DNA of 64,000 bases from Epiperipatus broadwayi (lineage: Eukaryota > Onychophora > Udeonychophora > Euonychophora > Peripatidae): positions 1,105,815 to 1,169,814 of the forward strand of contig JAQFVV010012573.1 of the NCBI GenBank assembly GCA_028023455.1. The letters run 5' to 3'. Below the pieces are notes generated by a model that made no database searches, was not told the DNA's origin, and worked only from the letters and a program-made list of their open reading frames with translations. Positions 12,713-23,900 of this stretch are shown piece by piece (position 1 is the stretch's first letter; every line of letters starts with the position of its first letter). Position numbers and translations under genes: made by a program.

Positions 12713-12779
12713 TCAGAACATTGGTACACTTGATACACATATTTTCAGAACATTGGTACACTTGATACACATATTTTGG
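12713..12779. repeat. 33 bp perfect tandem duplication
   Basis: TTCAGAACATTGGTACACTT plus GATACACATATTT occurs twice head to tail with no visible difference. Confidence 0.9.
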
Positions 12780-13184
12780 GGAAAAAAAACTCTATATAAC
12801 TTTTATTATGAATCATTGCTTTTAAACTCTTTTTATTCTAAATAACTCGATCACCTATTGGCAAATTTATAGTGGTATTGCTACCAGGTGCCAGCCAAAG
12901 GGATAGGGCTATATGTTCTGACAGATGATCCGCTATTATTGGGTTGTCTACTTTTCTAAGATCTATACTTAAATAGTTATACATTTACAGCTTTAACAGA
13001 AAAAAACATTATTATGGCTTTAGCACATATTTATATAAGAGAATGAAAGTATAACAAAAACTGTTATTATTTTATTTCTTTCATTGACTTACAACCGTTA
13101 TATATGCATGAATATTATTAAAAACATTTCAAAAAAAAAATCTGCACATTTGCGATTATTAGAATCTTTATTTTATTATTTTTA

Positions 13185-14210
13185 ACAGTGAAAGCATTTT
13201 AAAAGCTGTCACTTATTTAATTCTCAGACTTGGACATATTATAAATTTAAAAATACTTATTTAACAGATGTATTAACAAGGGAAAAAAATTTTATATTTA
13301 ACGTCATTATTCAAAACATTTATGAAAAAATTATTATATATTATCATTATTTAGCGCACACACTACTTATCTTTTTATCTTTAAATGCGAAAGCCCCTTA
13401 AAAGCTGTCACTAATTTATTTCTCTCAGACTTGGAAATATTATTATTTGAGACATTTATAAAAGAAATTATATAGAACTTCGTTATTTAAAGCATTTATG
13501 AAAAATTATTATATATTATTATTTAGTGCACATTTCAAAACTTGGACATATTATATTTATTTATAAAATATTTATTAAAAACGAAAAAAATTATTATATA
13601 TCTAAATATTATTATTCTATATCTTACACGCTTTTTTATCATCTTTTATTTTAAATGTGAAAAACCCCTTAAAAGCTATCACTATTTTATTACATTGTAA
13701 ACTCGAAAATACTTTGTTATTTAAAATCATTTATGGAAACTTTTATATATATAAACGCTACTATTTAGAACACATACTTTATTTTTATTATAAATGTGGA
13801 GGCCCCTTAAAATTATCACTATTTCATCATACTGTAAACTCGAAAATACTTTGTTATTAAAATCATTTATGGAAAATTTTATATATAAAAACACTATTTA
13901 AAACATACTTTTTACTTTATTATAATAACTGTGGAGGCCCCTTAAAACTACCACTATTTTATTTGCGGGCATCCTGCATGTAATTTCATGTTTATGACCA
14001 AGAAAAAAAAACATTATACAACATCTTATTCCCTTCTTTGAAAAAAAAAAACACATTTTATTTTATAAAAATGAGAGCCCCTTAAAAGCTGTCACTCTTT
14101 TTATTTCACTTGAATCTTACATGTATATGAAAACTATAAACATTATTTGGGAAAATGCTTCTTTATCTTTAATTAATATGAAAGTAAAAGCCCCTTAAAA
14201 GCTGTTACTT
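13185..14210. repeat. Degenerate tandem array, unit about 135-140 bp
   Basis: The key motif CCCCTTAAAAGCTGTCACT (or close variants) recurs at 13394, 13665, 13803, 13938, 14078 and 14191, with a degenerate copy near 13190. Spacings are mostly 135-140 bp or twice that. Between motifs the units share CTCGAAAATACTTTGTTATT and ATTTATGGAAA. This is a minisatellite-like array with no coding capacity. Confidence 0.85.
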
Positions 14211-14697
14211 CTCTTTACTTCTTTTTAAAAAAAACTCACGAGAATTATACATGTAATAAATATTTACGGACAAAGAATAAAACATTATATAACATTATCA
14301 TTGTTCAGATCAAAGAAAACAAAACAAAACTGCCACTAATTTATTTTATAGGTTCGTGAAAATGAAAAAAAAACTTTTAAAACTTTTATGCTGAAAAAAA
14401 ATATTGAGTATATGACATACTATCTACTTGAAACATATTTTTATATATATACTGAGAGAAAATATTTATATTTATCTTAACAATGACTCACAGGGAGTGT
14501 GTACCAATATTCAAAAAAATTTTAAGCTGGGTGTCTGAAAAAAAATATTCAAAAAAATTTTTCAAATTTTTTTTTATTTTTTTAAATATATGTTATATCT
14601 ATCACTATCTACTACTATCTCAGGTATATGAGTGTTTGTATTCTAAGCTCTATGTTGATATGCCAAACACAGAGAAAAGAAAAAAAATCTGTGCCTG

Positions 14698-17647
14698 TCG
14701 GATTTGTATGTTCACGTAATAAGATCTAGCATCTAGGCAAAAGTACCTCGAATCCAATCGTGCACAAGATACACAGGTCAGGAACACTCATAAACTCTTC
14801 CCTATTTGCCTATTTCCCAGATCTATAACATTATGAGCAACAATCCCGATGTCATCGATTAATTTACTTCTCACCCGCCGGCATCGGTCATCGGAGACAC
14901 AAAAAGACTCTAGGCTAAACTTATATGATAGAATATCTTAATAACTAGCTATATTTTATGAGCAATGAAGGCTCATGACCTAGAATATTAATTATGTGTT
15001 GAGTGGAGATCATCTAGTCATATTTGAGCTTAAGTAATAACTTAATATTTAACTTAACTAAAAGAAAGCAATGGTTTGAGTTTGATATATATATATATAT
15101 ATATTTAAGATTTATTAATAACAAAATTATGTCAGGTTATTTAGCCGACATTAGCCTCGTGAGTATTATATATATGTGTTTGATTCATATTTAAAGATAA
15201 CATAAGATTTGCAGCTATGCCAATAATATATATATATATATGATTTCATGAATTAGCACTATTAGAATACATTACTGGAATACTATTACATCCCCAGAGA
15301 CGAAAAGAAGATTTACTTGATTTAAACAATAATTTGATAAGCAGATATTACATTTGGTTACATTCAATATTATTATTAATTGGAGTTATAGATAATTAAT
15401 GTGTGGGATGGATAATGAATAATTATATAAATGATACTAAATCTATTGCATTAATACGTATATTAAACTAATGGAAATATGTCTGTTTAAAAAAATCATC
15501 TCATTATGGCTTATGACTATTTCTGGGAGACTAATAAGACACTGAAAGGTGGTGCATGCATGGCAGCTGATTGGGTTGGTCCAATTATGGATCCTGGAGT
15601 GTGCTTCATGAATTTTAAAAACGAAGTTGACTGATTTCCTCTGCAAACGTAGGCAGGGTCAGTTTGACGAATGAAAGAGTCCAAGATTCCTTGGAGTGAA
15701 GTACAGGCGAATCATGGATGATGAAGAGTGGTCGGCAATGACTTTATTGGGTTGGTTTCCCAGATCACTTCCCATATAAAGTATGCACATATGACCAAGT
15801 ATGTCCACAGGGTGGTTTTACAGCCTGGTTTAAGGACATAGAGAACAACGATGGGGCTCGACTTCATGAATGCCTCCATGTGAGAAAGAAGCACGAACAT
15901 ATATATAAGGAAATGGCCTTTATGCATGTAATGCTTAATAATATAATATAAATATAATTCTAAAGATTAAATATTATCGAAACAGATTTATTGCCCATAA
16001 ATTATGAAATATTCGGCATAATGATATGGCTTCGTTAAGCAAACATGGATAATAATTATACTTAAATATAAAACTAAGCTCTTAAGATCCCCCCTTTCCT
16101 TACATTATGTTACTTATTATTCATTACTTCCCATACATTTAATAAATCTCAATTTTGGTTAATCAATGCCTTTGTGAAAATATATAAATTATTACAAAAT
16201 AAGAGGGTGGTGGTAATAGCTAAGATGGGTTTTACATATATAATATAATTTAAGAATAAAGGATAGCGCATTATTTATGAAGGAAAATGTGAAAAAAACA
16301 GATGTCAATCTGTTTTTCTACAGTAAACATAAAATTATAATTAGTTTATTTATCTAAAATTGCGAGCACCTGGGCAAGTCGAATAAGACTTGTTTTGATC
16401 AAATTATAAATTATTTACCCGGTAAATGATGGGTGGGGAAACGAAAATGAATTATAGGCTTGCGATTTTAGAATACTATTGGCATTTATTTTAAAATATA
16501 AATACATAAATCTTAATGAAAATTATTTGCCGCTTGGAAATAAAAGAAAAGGAAAAACATTTTATAGGAGGCTTAATATAGATTAGTTATATAGAGTTAT
16601 ATGAATACATATTTTGAAGAAATTTAAAATAGGTGATTAAATATAAATATTACAGAGAAGGCAGGATTTAAGAATTACAAGCGGTCAAAGTTCTTTTACC
16701 TTGCTTATTTAGAAGAGCGATTTCACTAGCAGTCAGTCCATCGGTATTGTTTCACTAGATCTAGGGTAGCATTATTATTTGAAAATTAGCATTTCATTTT
16801 CACTGGAAAAATACATAAAGTTCATTGGTACAGGATGCAGAGTTTCGTTCATGGGAACAGCATATTAGAATGGAGGGAAAAGGCAAAATTTCTCCTACTT
16901 ACAACACATTGAGTGAGAATCAAAACTGGTGTGGAATATGTATAGCAACATAGTTATTTAATGGTCTCCCCCTTGTGGATTCAAATCCAGCAGTATTTAT
17001 ACTTTTATTTTGAAGATGTAACTTAGCAACTACTGCTGGACCTGAGGTGGTTTAAGCACTTAAGTTTCATTTGGAATAGTTTGACTGGATACTCTTATCT
17101 AGTAAGATGTTTGAAACAATGCAAGTTTGTTATCAGTTTCTCGAACGATTGTTTTAAAATATATCTTATGATTTTAAAACAAGCTAGCATGGATAATTTC
17201 CACTAATGGGTTTATTTTATTATTACCAATTCGTAATCTTTTGCTTTAATCTAAGGGGTTTTCCAGGTAATTGTTTTTTGAGTGACTTCTTAACAAGATT
17301 GCATTATTTCTGGCTACAAAATTATATATGAAAAAATAATAAGTTTCATATATAATACCTTATATATATATAATATAACTATTAATTTATTCGCAATCTC
17401 CTACACTAAAATATATAGATATTTATTATTTACGCCCATATATACATGAGAATATTATTGAATAAAATATTTTTAAATTAAAATACATACGTGTTAATGT
17501 GATTTATGTTATAATACTAACCAAAAGAAATATATATATTATTAGCTATGTATATACGTGCATAAAGGTTGGTTTGAATACAGTTAGGTGGTAGGAGATT
17601 GGATGTGGGCTGTGAAGCAGGATCTGAGCATCAGATCATCTGCTTCA
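14698..17647 (+). mobile_element. 2.95 kb noncoding repeat family, copy 3
   Basis: Ends match copies 1 and 2, and the body is nearly identical to copy 2. The hairpin at 16294-16317 and the terminal hairpin at 17613-17647 are conserved. The left flank is unrelated to that of copy 2, so the two copies probably arose by separate insertions or by a larger duplication that has since changed. Right flank (AT)n. No transposase, polymerase or helicase coding is seen. Confidence 0.8.
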
Positions 17648-18004
17648 ATATATATATATATATTGTAATGATATATAAATATGCCGTTACATTAATTTAA
17701 AATAAAAACTAAGTTCGCAAATAAAAATAAATTTATTAAAAATCTAAAAGTTAAAAAAAAATTAAAAAGTTGTTAAACGTATATATATTCGCACAGATGC
17801 AAAACTTTAAAAATATTTTTTTTTTAATAAATAAGAGTATTTAACGTACTTTGTTATAAAAAAGTACAAGATTTAAAGACAAAATATTTTTGTAAATGGA
17901 AATCATTGTTTTATAAATTAATTGAAAAGCAAGCTAGCCCTTGGGGCTCTTGTATAATTAAAAAGGTTGATGAAAGATAGATAAGAAAAAAAAAATTAGC
18001 TTGA
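17648..18004. other. AT-rich DNA upstream of the candidate promoter
   Basis: It begins with a short (TA)n run. No gene or repeat is recognised. Confidence 0.4.
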
Positions 18005-18120
18005 CCAATGGAAGCACCAAGCCTCTCAGACCTTAATGAAAATGATTGGAACAGTGACGTTTTGTTTTTTGAATTCAGAGGATTACTATAAAAAGAAAAA
18101 TGTTGAGTTCCAGACAGTTC
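18005..18120 (+). promoter_or_regulatory. Candidate RNA polymerase II promoter
   Basis: Within 90 bases there is a CCAAT box (18005-18009), an inverted CCAAT (ATTGG, 18045-18049), a CRE-like half site TGACGT (18055-18060) and a TATA box TATAAAAAG (18087-18095). This is the usual order and spacing for a TATA promoter and would place transcription start near 18115-18120. The motifs are short and common in AT-rich DNA; their clustering and the downstream exon candidate are the reason to list it. Confidence 0.4.
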
Positions 18121-18204
18121 TAGCTTTTTTGTGTTTGAGAGGTGTGATAGGATGCACATATCACACTCCCTATTTAAAAAAAATGAAATGACTGTAATAC
18201 CGGA

Positions 18205-18297
18205 ATGGAACCAGCTAATGCCACTTCCAGAACATCAGATCGGTCTTCCAATGGAGATGTCATGGGAATTAAAAACAGGAACCTGGACTCTTTTAAC
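18205..18297 (+). CDS. Candidate first coding exon, unknown protein
   Basis: An ATG at 18205 (context CCGGAATGG) opens a frame reading MEPANATSRTSDRSSNGDVM and on to ...NLDSFN at 18297, followed at once by GTGAGC, a good 5' splice donor. The stretch is less AT-rich than its surroundings and uses mixed codons, unlike the homopolymer-driven ORFs nearby. It lies about 90 bases downstream of the predicted start site, as expected for a short 5' UTR. The encoded piece is hydrophilic, rich in S, N, R and D, with no domain I recognise. An overlapping 49-codon ORF in another frame (18152-18301) competes with it, and a two-codon uORF begins at 18183. I could not identify a second exon. Confidence 0.35.
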
Positions 18298-19674
18298 GTG
18301 AGCTATGAACTTTATGAATTAACAAAAAAAAAAGAAAGTAATTAAGAACTTTTGTCATTTTTTTTAAAGTTTCAGCTAATCTAAATTTTAAAATGAACTC
18401 TTATTTGATTTTCAAATTGATAATTAATGTTTCAATTATATATATTTGAGTTTGCTAAAAAAAAAATCATTTCCATTTTTTTTTATTTCTATTAATATTT
18501 ATTTGTATAAATTGTTTAAATGCATGAAATTTAAGTTGGGTATGGACATTGCATGGATTTGTTAGCAGTTAATTATGTTGTGGTTTTCATATTCGATTAG
18601 AATATATAAGTCATTGATGTCAATGCGGCATCTTATGATAAATGCCATTGGGTTTCTTGCATTCTCTCTGCAATTGATGTTATCAATGACTTTGTATTTT
18701 GATCAGTTATGTTTATTTTGAAATGTTTTTAACCATGGAATCTATGCAGCCGATCTATACTCAACATTATAAAACAAATTTTATAAAATTCATCTGTGCA
18801 AACGTATCTAAATGTTAAATTTAAGTTGGGCATGAATGGCTATATAGATTTGTAAAGTTATATTAATTAATTAGGGGAGGGTAATCTTAGGTTATTTGTT
18901 TCGTAGTTAAATTGGGTCAATGGATTGGATATATCGGTGTAATTAGTAGATGTAGTATGAGGTTTGCTACATGCAGGATCGCTGTATACACTGCACAACC
19001 CCTTTTGCCTATGGATGGGATTGTAAGTCAGCAAAAAGGACCACAGTTCCTTCCTATGGAGTTTTTATTTTTATTGTTCTTATTGCCATACAGATGTAAC
19101 AAACCTGTATTGGACAAGAGTCACTGTCTTCTCTAACTATACTGTTTAGATGTCCATTTCTGACAGTATAGTATATAGTGCTGTTGTATTTTCATGCTAC
19201 ATTGAATACATCAATGTACCAGATGGATTGACGCCAGTTTAACTGCGAACTTTTGGCCTAAGGTTAAATAAGGAATAGAATATTTTGTTTTCAAATGCAA
19301 ATCTATGTAGTTTATTCATACATGACAATCTTAAATAAAATCTAAAATTCATCTGTGTGGCTGATTTAAAATCTTAAAATAATAATTTAAATTAAAAATT
19401 AATATTAAAATCTAAATAATAAATGTTATTCCTCAAATTTAAAATGATTATATATGTGCGTAAATAAATATTGTTTGTGTGTTAATTACTGGCAGTGGCT
19501 TATTTTATTCTTTTTTTAGATATTAATATATTTTGAGAATATAAATCTTTATTAAAACTTATAAAAAAAAAGTTTTTAAATCTCTGTTATTCCACTGAGC
19601 TAGTGACTTGGGCTAATGGTTTGAAATAAAGTGGGATCTTAACACCGTGTATCTGCCTACTTTATAAATTTTCT
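18298..19674. other. AT-rich DNA, possibly intronic
   Basis: If the exon above is real, this would be the start of its first intron. A 74-codon ORF at 18912-19136 matches nothing I know. The stretch 18960-19250 is somewhat less AT-rich but shows no clear splice-bounded coding. Confidence 0.35.
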
Positions 19675-19699
19675 ATGTGATGTGATGTGATGTGATGTA
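19675..19699 (-). repeat. LINE 3' tail, (CATCA)n
   Basis: Plus-strand TGTGATGTGATGTGATG..., i.e. CATCA units on the LINE strand, immediately after its 3' UTR. Confidence 0.8.
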
Positions 19700-19793
19700 T
19701 TATGGCTTCTCCTTAAACGAAGTCAAGAATATCTCAGCAATTATGCCCAGATAAACCTGTTTGCTACTTTCTTTTATATTCCTCACTCTAAAT

Positions 19794-20777
19794 TTACCCA
19801 TAATCTGCTCTATCCCATTTCCACAACATAATTTTTGTCAACTCTATAACCTTTATATCTAAATCCTCCTTATCTTTTCCCAAACCCAGCATAAAAACCA
19901 ATAATTCACTTTCTGTATAATCACTCTTTTCATATTTATTTTTCCACAACTTCATTATATGTACCCTTTCTGTTTTCAAACATTTACATTCAATTAACAA
20001 ATGCCTAATATTTTCAATTCCTTCCTTACATAATTTACAAAATAAATCACCCATATTTTTCCATTTACATGTATATTCTTTTGTAGCTAAAGATTCTGTT
20101 CGAGCCTTAAACAATAAACTACTTTCCTTACTATTATCATATATTAACTCACACCTAATATTCTGTTTATTTCTATATATATTTAAACTCTTTTTACTCT
20201 CCATACTATTTCTCCATCTCTCTAACTCCCTAGTCTTTATTAATAAATTTATTCTTTTATCCCATTCCTTACTACTATAACACTCAATAATCCTCTTAAC
20301 ACAATCATCCCATCTTTTGTACAAATATACTGATATAAATTCTTTATCCAAATCTTTTGCATACCGCATTACCTTTCTCACCCATCTTGTTACCTGCCCT
20401 TTACTCATAACCCAATTAAATACTATTTTAGCTATTCTTTTATTATCCATAAACTGCAATCTACCAAACATTTTCATTTTACTTTTTGCATCTCTCATAT
20501 GAAAACTTGACCATCCCATTTTTCCTTGAATTGCCTCCCTTGCTGTCCATACTTCTGCATCCAATGCATGTCTTCCTACTTCCCTTTGAGCTTTTTCTAA
20601 ATAATCTAATATCTTTTTACTAACATATAATGCATCATTACCATATGTTAACCCTGCTACTGCAACTCCTTTCCATATAATTCTAGCTACATCATATTTA
20701 TTATATGAAAATACTGTTAATTTCTTTATCAATCCCTTTCTTTTCTTTGCTTCATTTATCAATTTTTTCTCCCTCAT
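19794..20777 (-). CDS. LINE polyprotein C-terminal region (truncated)
   Basis: A 327-codon open frame with no stops. The N-terminal residues 1-70 resemble the thumb/post-RT region of LINE reverse transcriptases (GVAVAGLTYGNDALYVSKK, comparable to the 'L..LTYG.EVW' motif). The middle is basic and helical with several WDxxV/WxxR motifs. Near residues 246-263, CKLCKEGIENIRHLLIEC is a C-x2-C...H-x4-C zinc-binding motif typical of LINE ORF2 C-termini. The reverse-transcriptase catalytic domain and endonuclease are absent, and a stop lies five codons upstream of the first Met, so no active enzyme is encoded. The long undamaged frame suggests a fairly recent insertion. Confidence 0.75.
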   Translation of the reverse strand: MREKKLINEAKKRKGLIKKLTVFSYNKYDVARIIWKGVAVAGLTYGNDALYVSKKILDYLEKAQREVGRHALDAEVWTAREAIQGKMGWSSFHMRDAKSKMKMFGRLQFMDNKRIAKIVFNWVMSKGQVTRWVRKVMRYAKDLDKEFISVYLYKRWDDCVKRIIECYSSKEWDKRINLLIKTRELERWRNSMESKKSLNIYRNKQNIRCELIYDNSKESSLLFKARTESLATKEYTCKWKNMGDLFCKLCKEGIENIRHLLIECKCLKTERVHIMKLWKNKYEKSDYTESELLVFMLGLGKDKEDLDIKVIELTKIMLWKWDRADYG

Positions 20778-20816
20778 AGTGCAGATATGTTAAGTCTCTT
20801 ATCCCCAATCATTATA

Positions 20817-20848
<32 letters not shown>

Positions 20849-20852
20849 ATAT

Positions 20853-20908
20853 AAAATATAAGGTTATGATATATATATATATATATATATATCATAACCT
20901 TATATTTT
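20853..20908. repeat. 56 bp perfect palindrome with (AT)n core
   Basis: Arms AAAATATAAGGTTATGAT and its exact reverse complement flank an (AT)10 centre, so the whole 56 bases are palindromic and could extrude as a cruciform. It sits at the upstream edge of the LINE. Confidence 0.95.
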
Positions 20909-23900
20909 GGTACAAAATATATAGTTTGGTGGAACTGATTTAAAATTTCTATATCTTTCTTTAGGTAACTTAATTCCTATAGTAGCACTTTATGTATATT
21001 TGATACTTGTATTCAAGTTGACTCAATAATGAGATTATGTAATTTCATTTCTTTTTGGTTACTATTTTTTTCTATATTGGTTTTGCCCTTTTTTAATCAC
21101 TGAGTTGGACAATTTATGTCAAATTTAATAAGATAAAGAATAATAAAATCATTATTTGTTTTTCTCTTTAACTAATCCTAAAGAATAACTTTAGTTTAAT
21201 TAAAATGATTTATTTAATTTATCTTGAATTAGTGGATAGAATACAATAAACACATTATTTTTCTCTTTCTTCTTTCAATTTTAACAGAAATATGTAAATG
21301 AGGAGAAATTTAATTCGATAAGAGGGAAAGAGAATATTCAGAGATTATTTTTTAATAACTGGGATAGAGATGATAAGTCTGTAAAAAAAGTTTCTACTGT
21401 TAAAAATGTAACAAATATGAAAGCTATTTCTTAAAATTAAGGATAAAGAAAGAAATTAATATTTTTCTTATATAATTCAAATTGCAATGTTATCATGCAT
21501 TAATAACAATATAAGTAATTAAATTTAAACATCTGTTTGAGCCTGCTAACCAAGAAACTAACTGCTGAGTATCTTCTAAAATGTCTATAATTGAAATGTA
21601 CTAATATTATCAGCTACAACAATAAGAATAACAGTATTTAAAGGTCAGTCTACTTAGAAATATTTATATTGCTTTCAGACTATATTAACCTTGAATATAA
21701 TATTTTACTTTTATGACTTTAATACATATAGTTATACCATATATGAGCACAGTAGCAGAGTGGAATGCAATAACAACATTTTTGTATGCCAATGTCTGAA
21801 TGATAAAGAATTACTATATCCCACTTCGAACTTATATTAGAGATAACATTCCCACTATGTGAGTTATCTTATTATTGAAAATAATAATCTAGTTGTGAAA
21901 AGAAAATAACAACTAACCAGATAATTATTTTATAACTATCATAGCAACTGTGGGATAATTGTTTACTCAGATGATCATTTCTAGTCTACGACCTCATTAG
22001 ATAAATTAAAGTAATGAAAATATTTTAACTTTGGAGTAATGCTTATAATATAAGTAATGAAGTTTATTAACTTTTGAGAAATACTCTAATTAAAATTATA
22101 CTTGTCCTATCTTTTAAAAATAGAGAGCCTATGCATGCATCAATTTATTTGGAATATTTATTACGAGTGGAAATGAAGAAGATTATAATCAAACACATAA
22201 AATTCTATATGTTGGAATTGAAATACTATTCAATTTATATATTATACATTAAGTTATAAGAAAATGTATTATTAATTTTAATGGTGAATATTTTAATATA
22301 TTTGAAATACTATATTTTAATTTAGTGTAGTTATTTAAATGAGTATTTATTTTATTTTAGTTTCTATTGTTATATTATCTTATACGTGTTTGAAGTCTCA
22401 TGGTATACATTATATTGTGCCTAAAATAATTATTTATCAATGTAAATTAATTGGATTGAGCATATGGTATAAAGACTGAAGAGAATCAATTATTAGGAAA
22501 CAGCTCTTATGTAAAGGTTTAATGATTATTTATTGAATCTATGACATGCACCAATATCATATGGCTTTGTGCTGTATGTCTTTCCAGAGTTCTGGGCCTA
22601 TACCCATATTATATTTATTATGTATTATTATTTCCCTTATGTTTTAGGCAGAGTCAGCCATTATATCTCAGTTGTTTCCTATAATAAAGTCTTCATTTCA
22701 TTTTATGTTTTAATTCACACTAGTAAGATTGAAAACACCTCCTAATTTGGAAGATTATTGATGAAAGTAATTTTATTTTCCTTTTACTAGGGAAATGCAT
22801 GTCAGAACTATTTTATAATGTTATATGGCATTATTCTGTGCCGGTGGTCTAATTTTCAGATTAATCATTTGCCATTGATGATGGTTAAAGAAAACCCACA
22901 GGGCATTTAAGACTTTGTTATTCCTTTGCATGGATGAATACAACCCCAGAAATACCATTGCTATTCATTGTAGAAATGTGCTTGGGCAGAGTCTTTATAC
23001 ATTATCATGTCAATGTTGTTTCCCTCATTTTTAAATTGATCCCACATGTTCAGTTATCACCTATTAAAAGGGCATTTGATAAATTGTTTTTATAATTTAT
23101 TACATATCAATTTGTATAGTTCAAGCTGAGATAAAATTCAAATCTTCTCTTTGATAAATTATCTTTCTATGGCCAGTTTATGCATGTTCACCAATACCAG
23201 TTATACCTATTATTATTATAATTCTGGGGTATAGGTGTATGGGTTCTGGTATTGACATATTGCATATGTTATTGACTAGGGGTTTGAACCCATATTTTTC
23301 TTTATAAGGGATGAAATCAAACCCATCTGTGAGAAAATCTTATATTGTATTTGTTTTGATTATCCGAGTATAAGAACAAGTATGTGTGATGTTATTTTAT
23401 TTTATTTATTTATTTTTGATCATTGTATTAATCAATTATTTATTATTATTGATTGTGTAAATAAATGTTAATTATATAATTAATCTAACTATTCCATTTC
23501 TGTTTTTAATACATAAAACCAGAAAATCCACCATATTCAATAAGTTAGATATTAATGCACATATTGTCATTGATAATACACATAAAGTTTACTGAAATTC
23601 TGAAAGAATATCTTAATGCTTTTGTTCTTGGATAATTAGTGATGTAAAGAATATAATAAAATCCCATTTACCTCCTACATCACCTCCACCTTGCTTTGTT
23701 TATTCTGGAATATAATTCAGAATTTGTTACTTCTATTGATGTTTGTGACATTAAGATCTAAATTAATAAAAAAATTTGCTAGGCCAACATTACAATGGAA
23801 CTACATATAATTTACCTATTACAATAAGAGTCTCACTGCTATTGATTTAATTAGAAATTTAAATTAATGATGAATCAACCTAAAGTTTATATGCTTACCA

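Larger units (their letters stand above)
11937..14697. other. AT-rich spacer with tandem repeats
   Basis: No supported gene. It contains three tandem arrays listed separately and a pyrimidine-rich patch at about 12435-12490. It separates two near-identical direct copies of the 2.95 kb repeat. Confidence 0.5.
19675..20812 (-). mobile_element. 5'-truncated non-LTR retrotransposon (LINE)
   Basis: The minus-strand copy holds only the 3' part of a LINE: the C-terminal end of the polyprotein, a short 3' UTR, and a tail of about five CATCA pentamers (plus-strand TGATG repeats, 19675-19699) instead of poly(A). Short tandem 3' tails are known for CR1/L2/RTE-type LINEs. The upstream edge runs into a (TA)n/palindromic tract near 20813, probably the truncation point. 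No target duplication can be read there because of the AT repeats. Confidence 0.75.

Noticed and set aside
22475-22503. CTGAAGAGA ... GGAAAC resembling a hammerhead core
   Set aside because: No stem II pairing and no stem I partner strands; coincidental.
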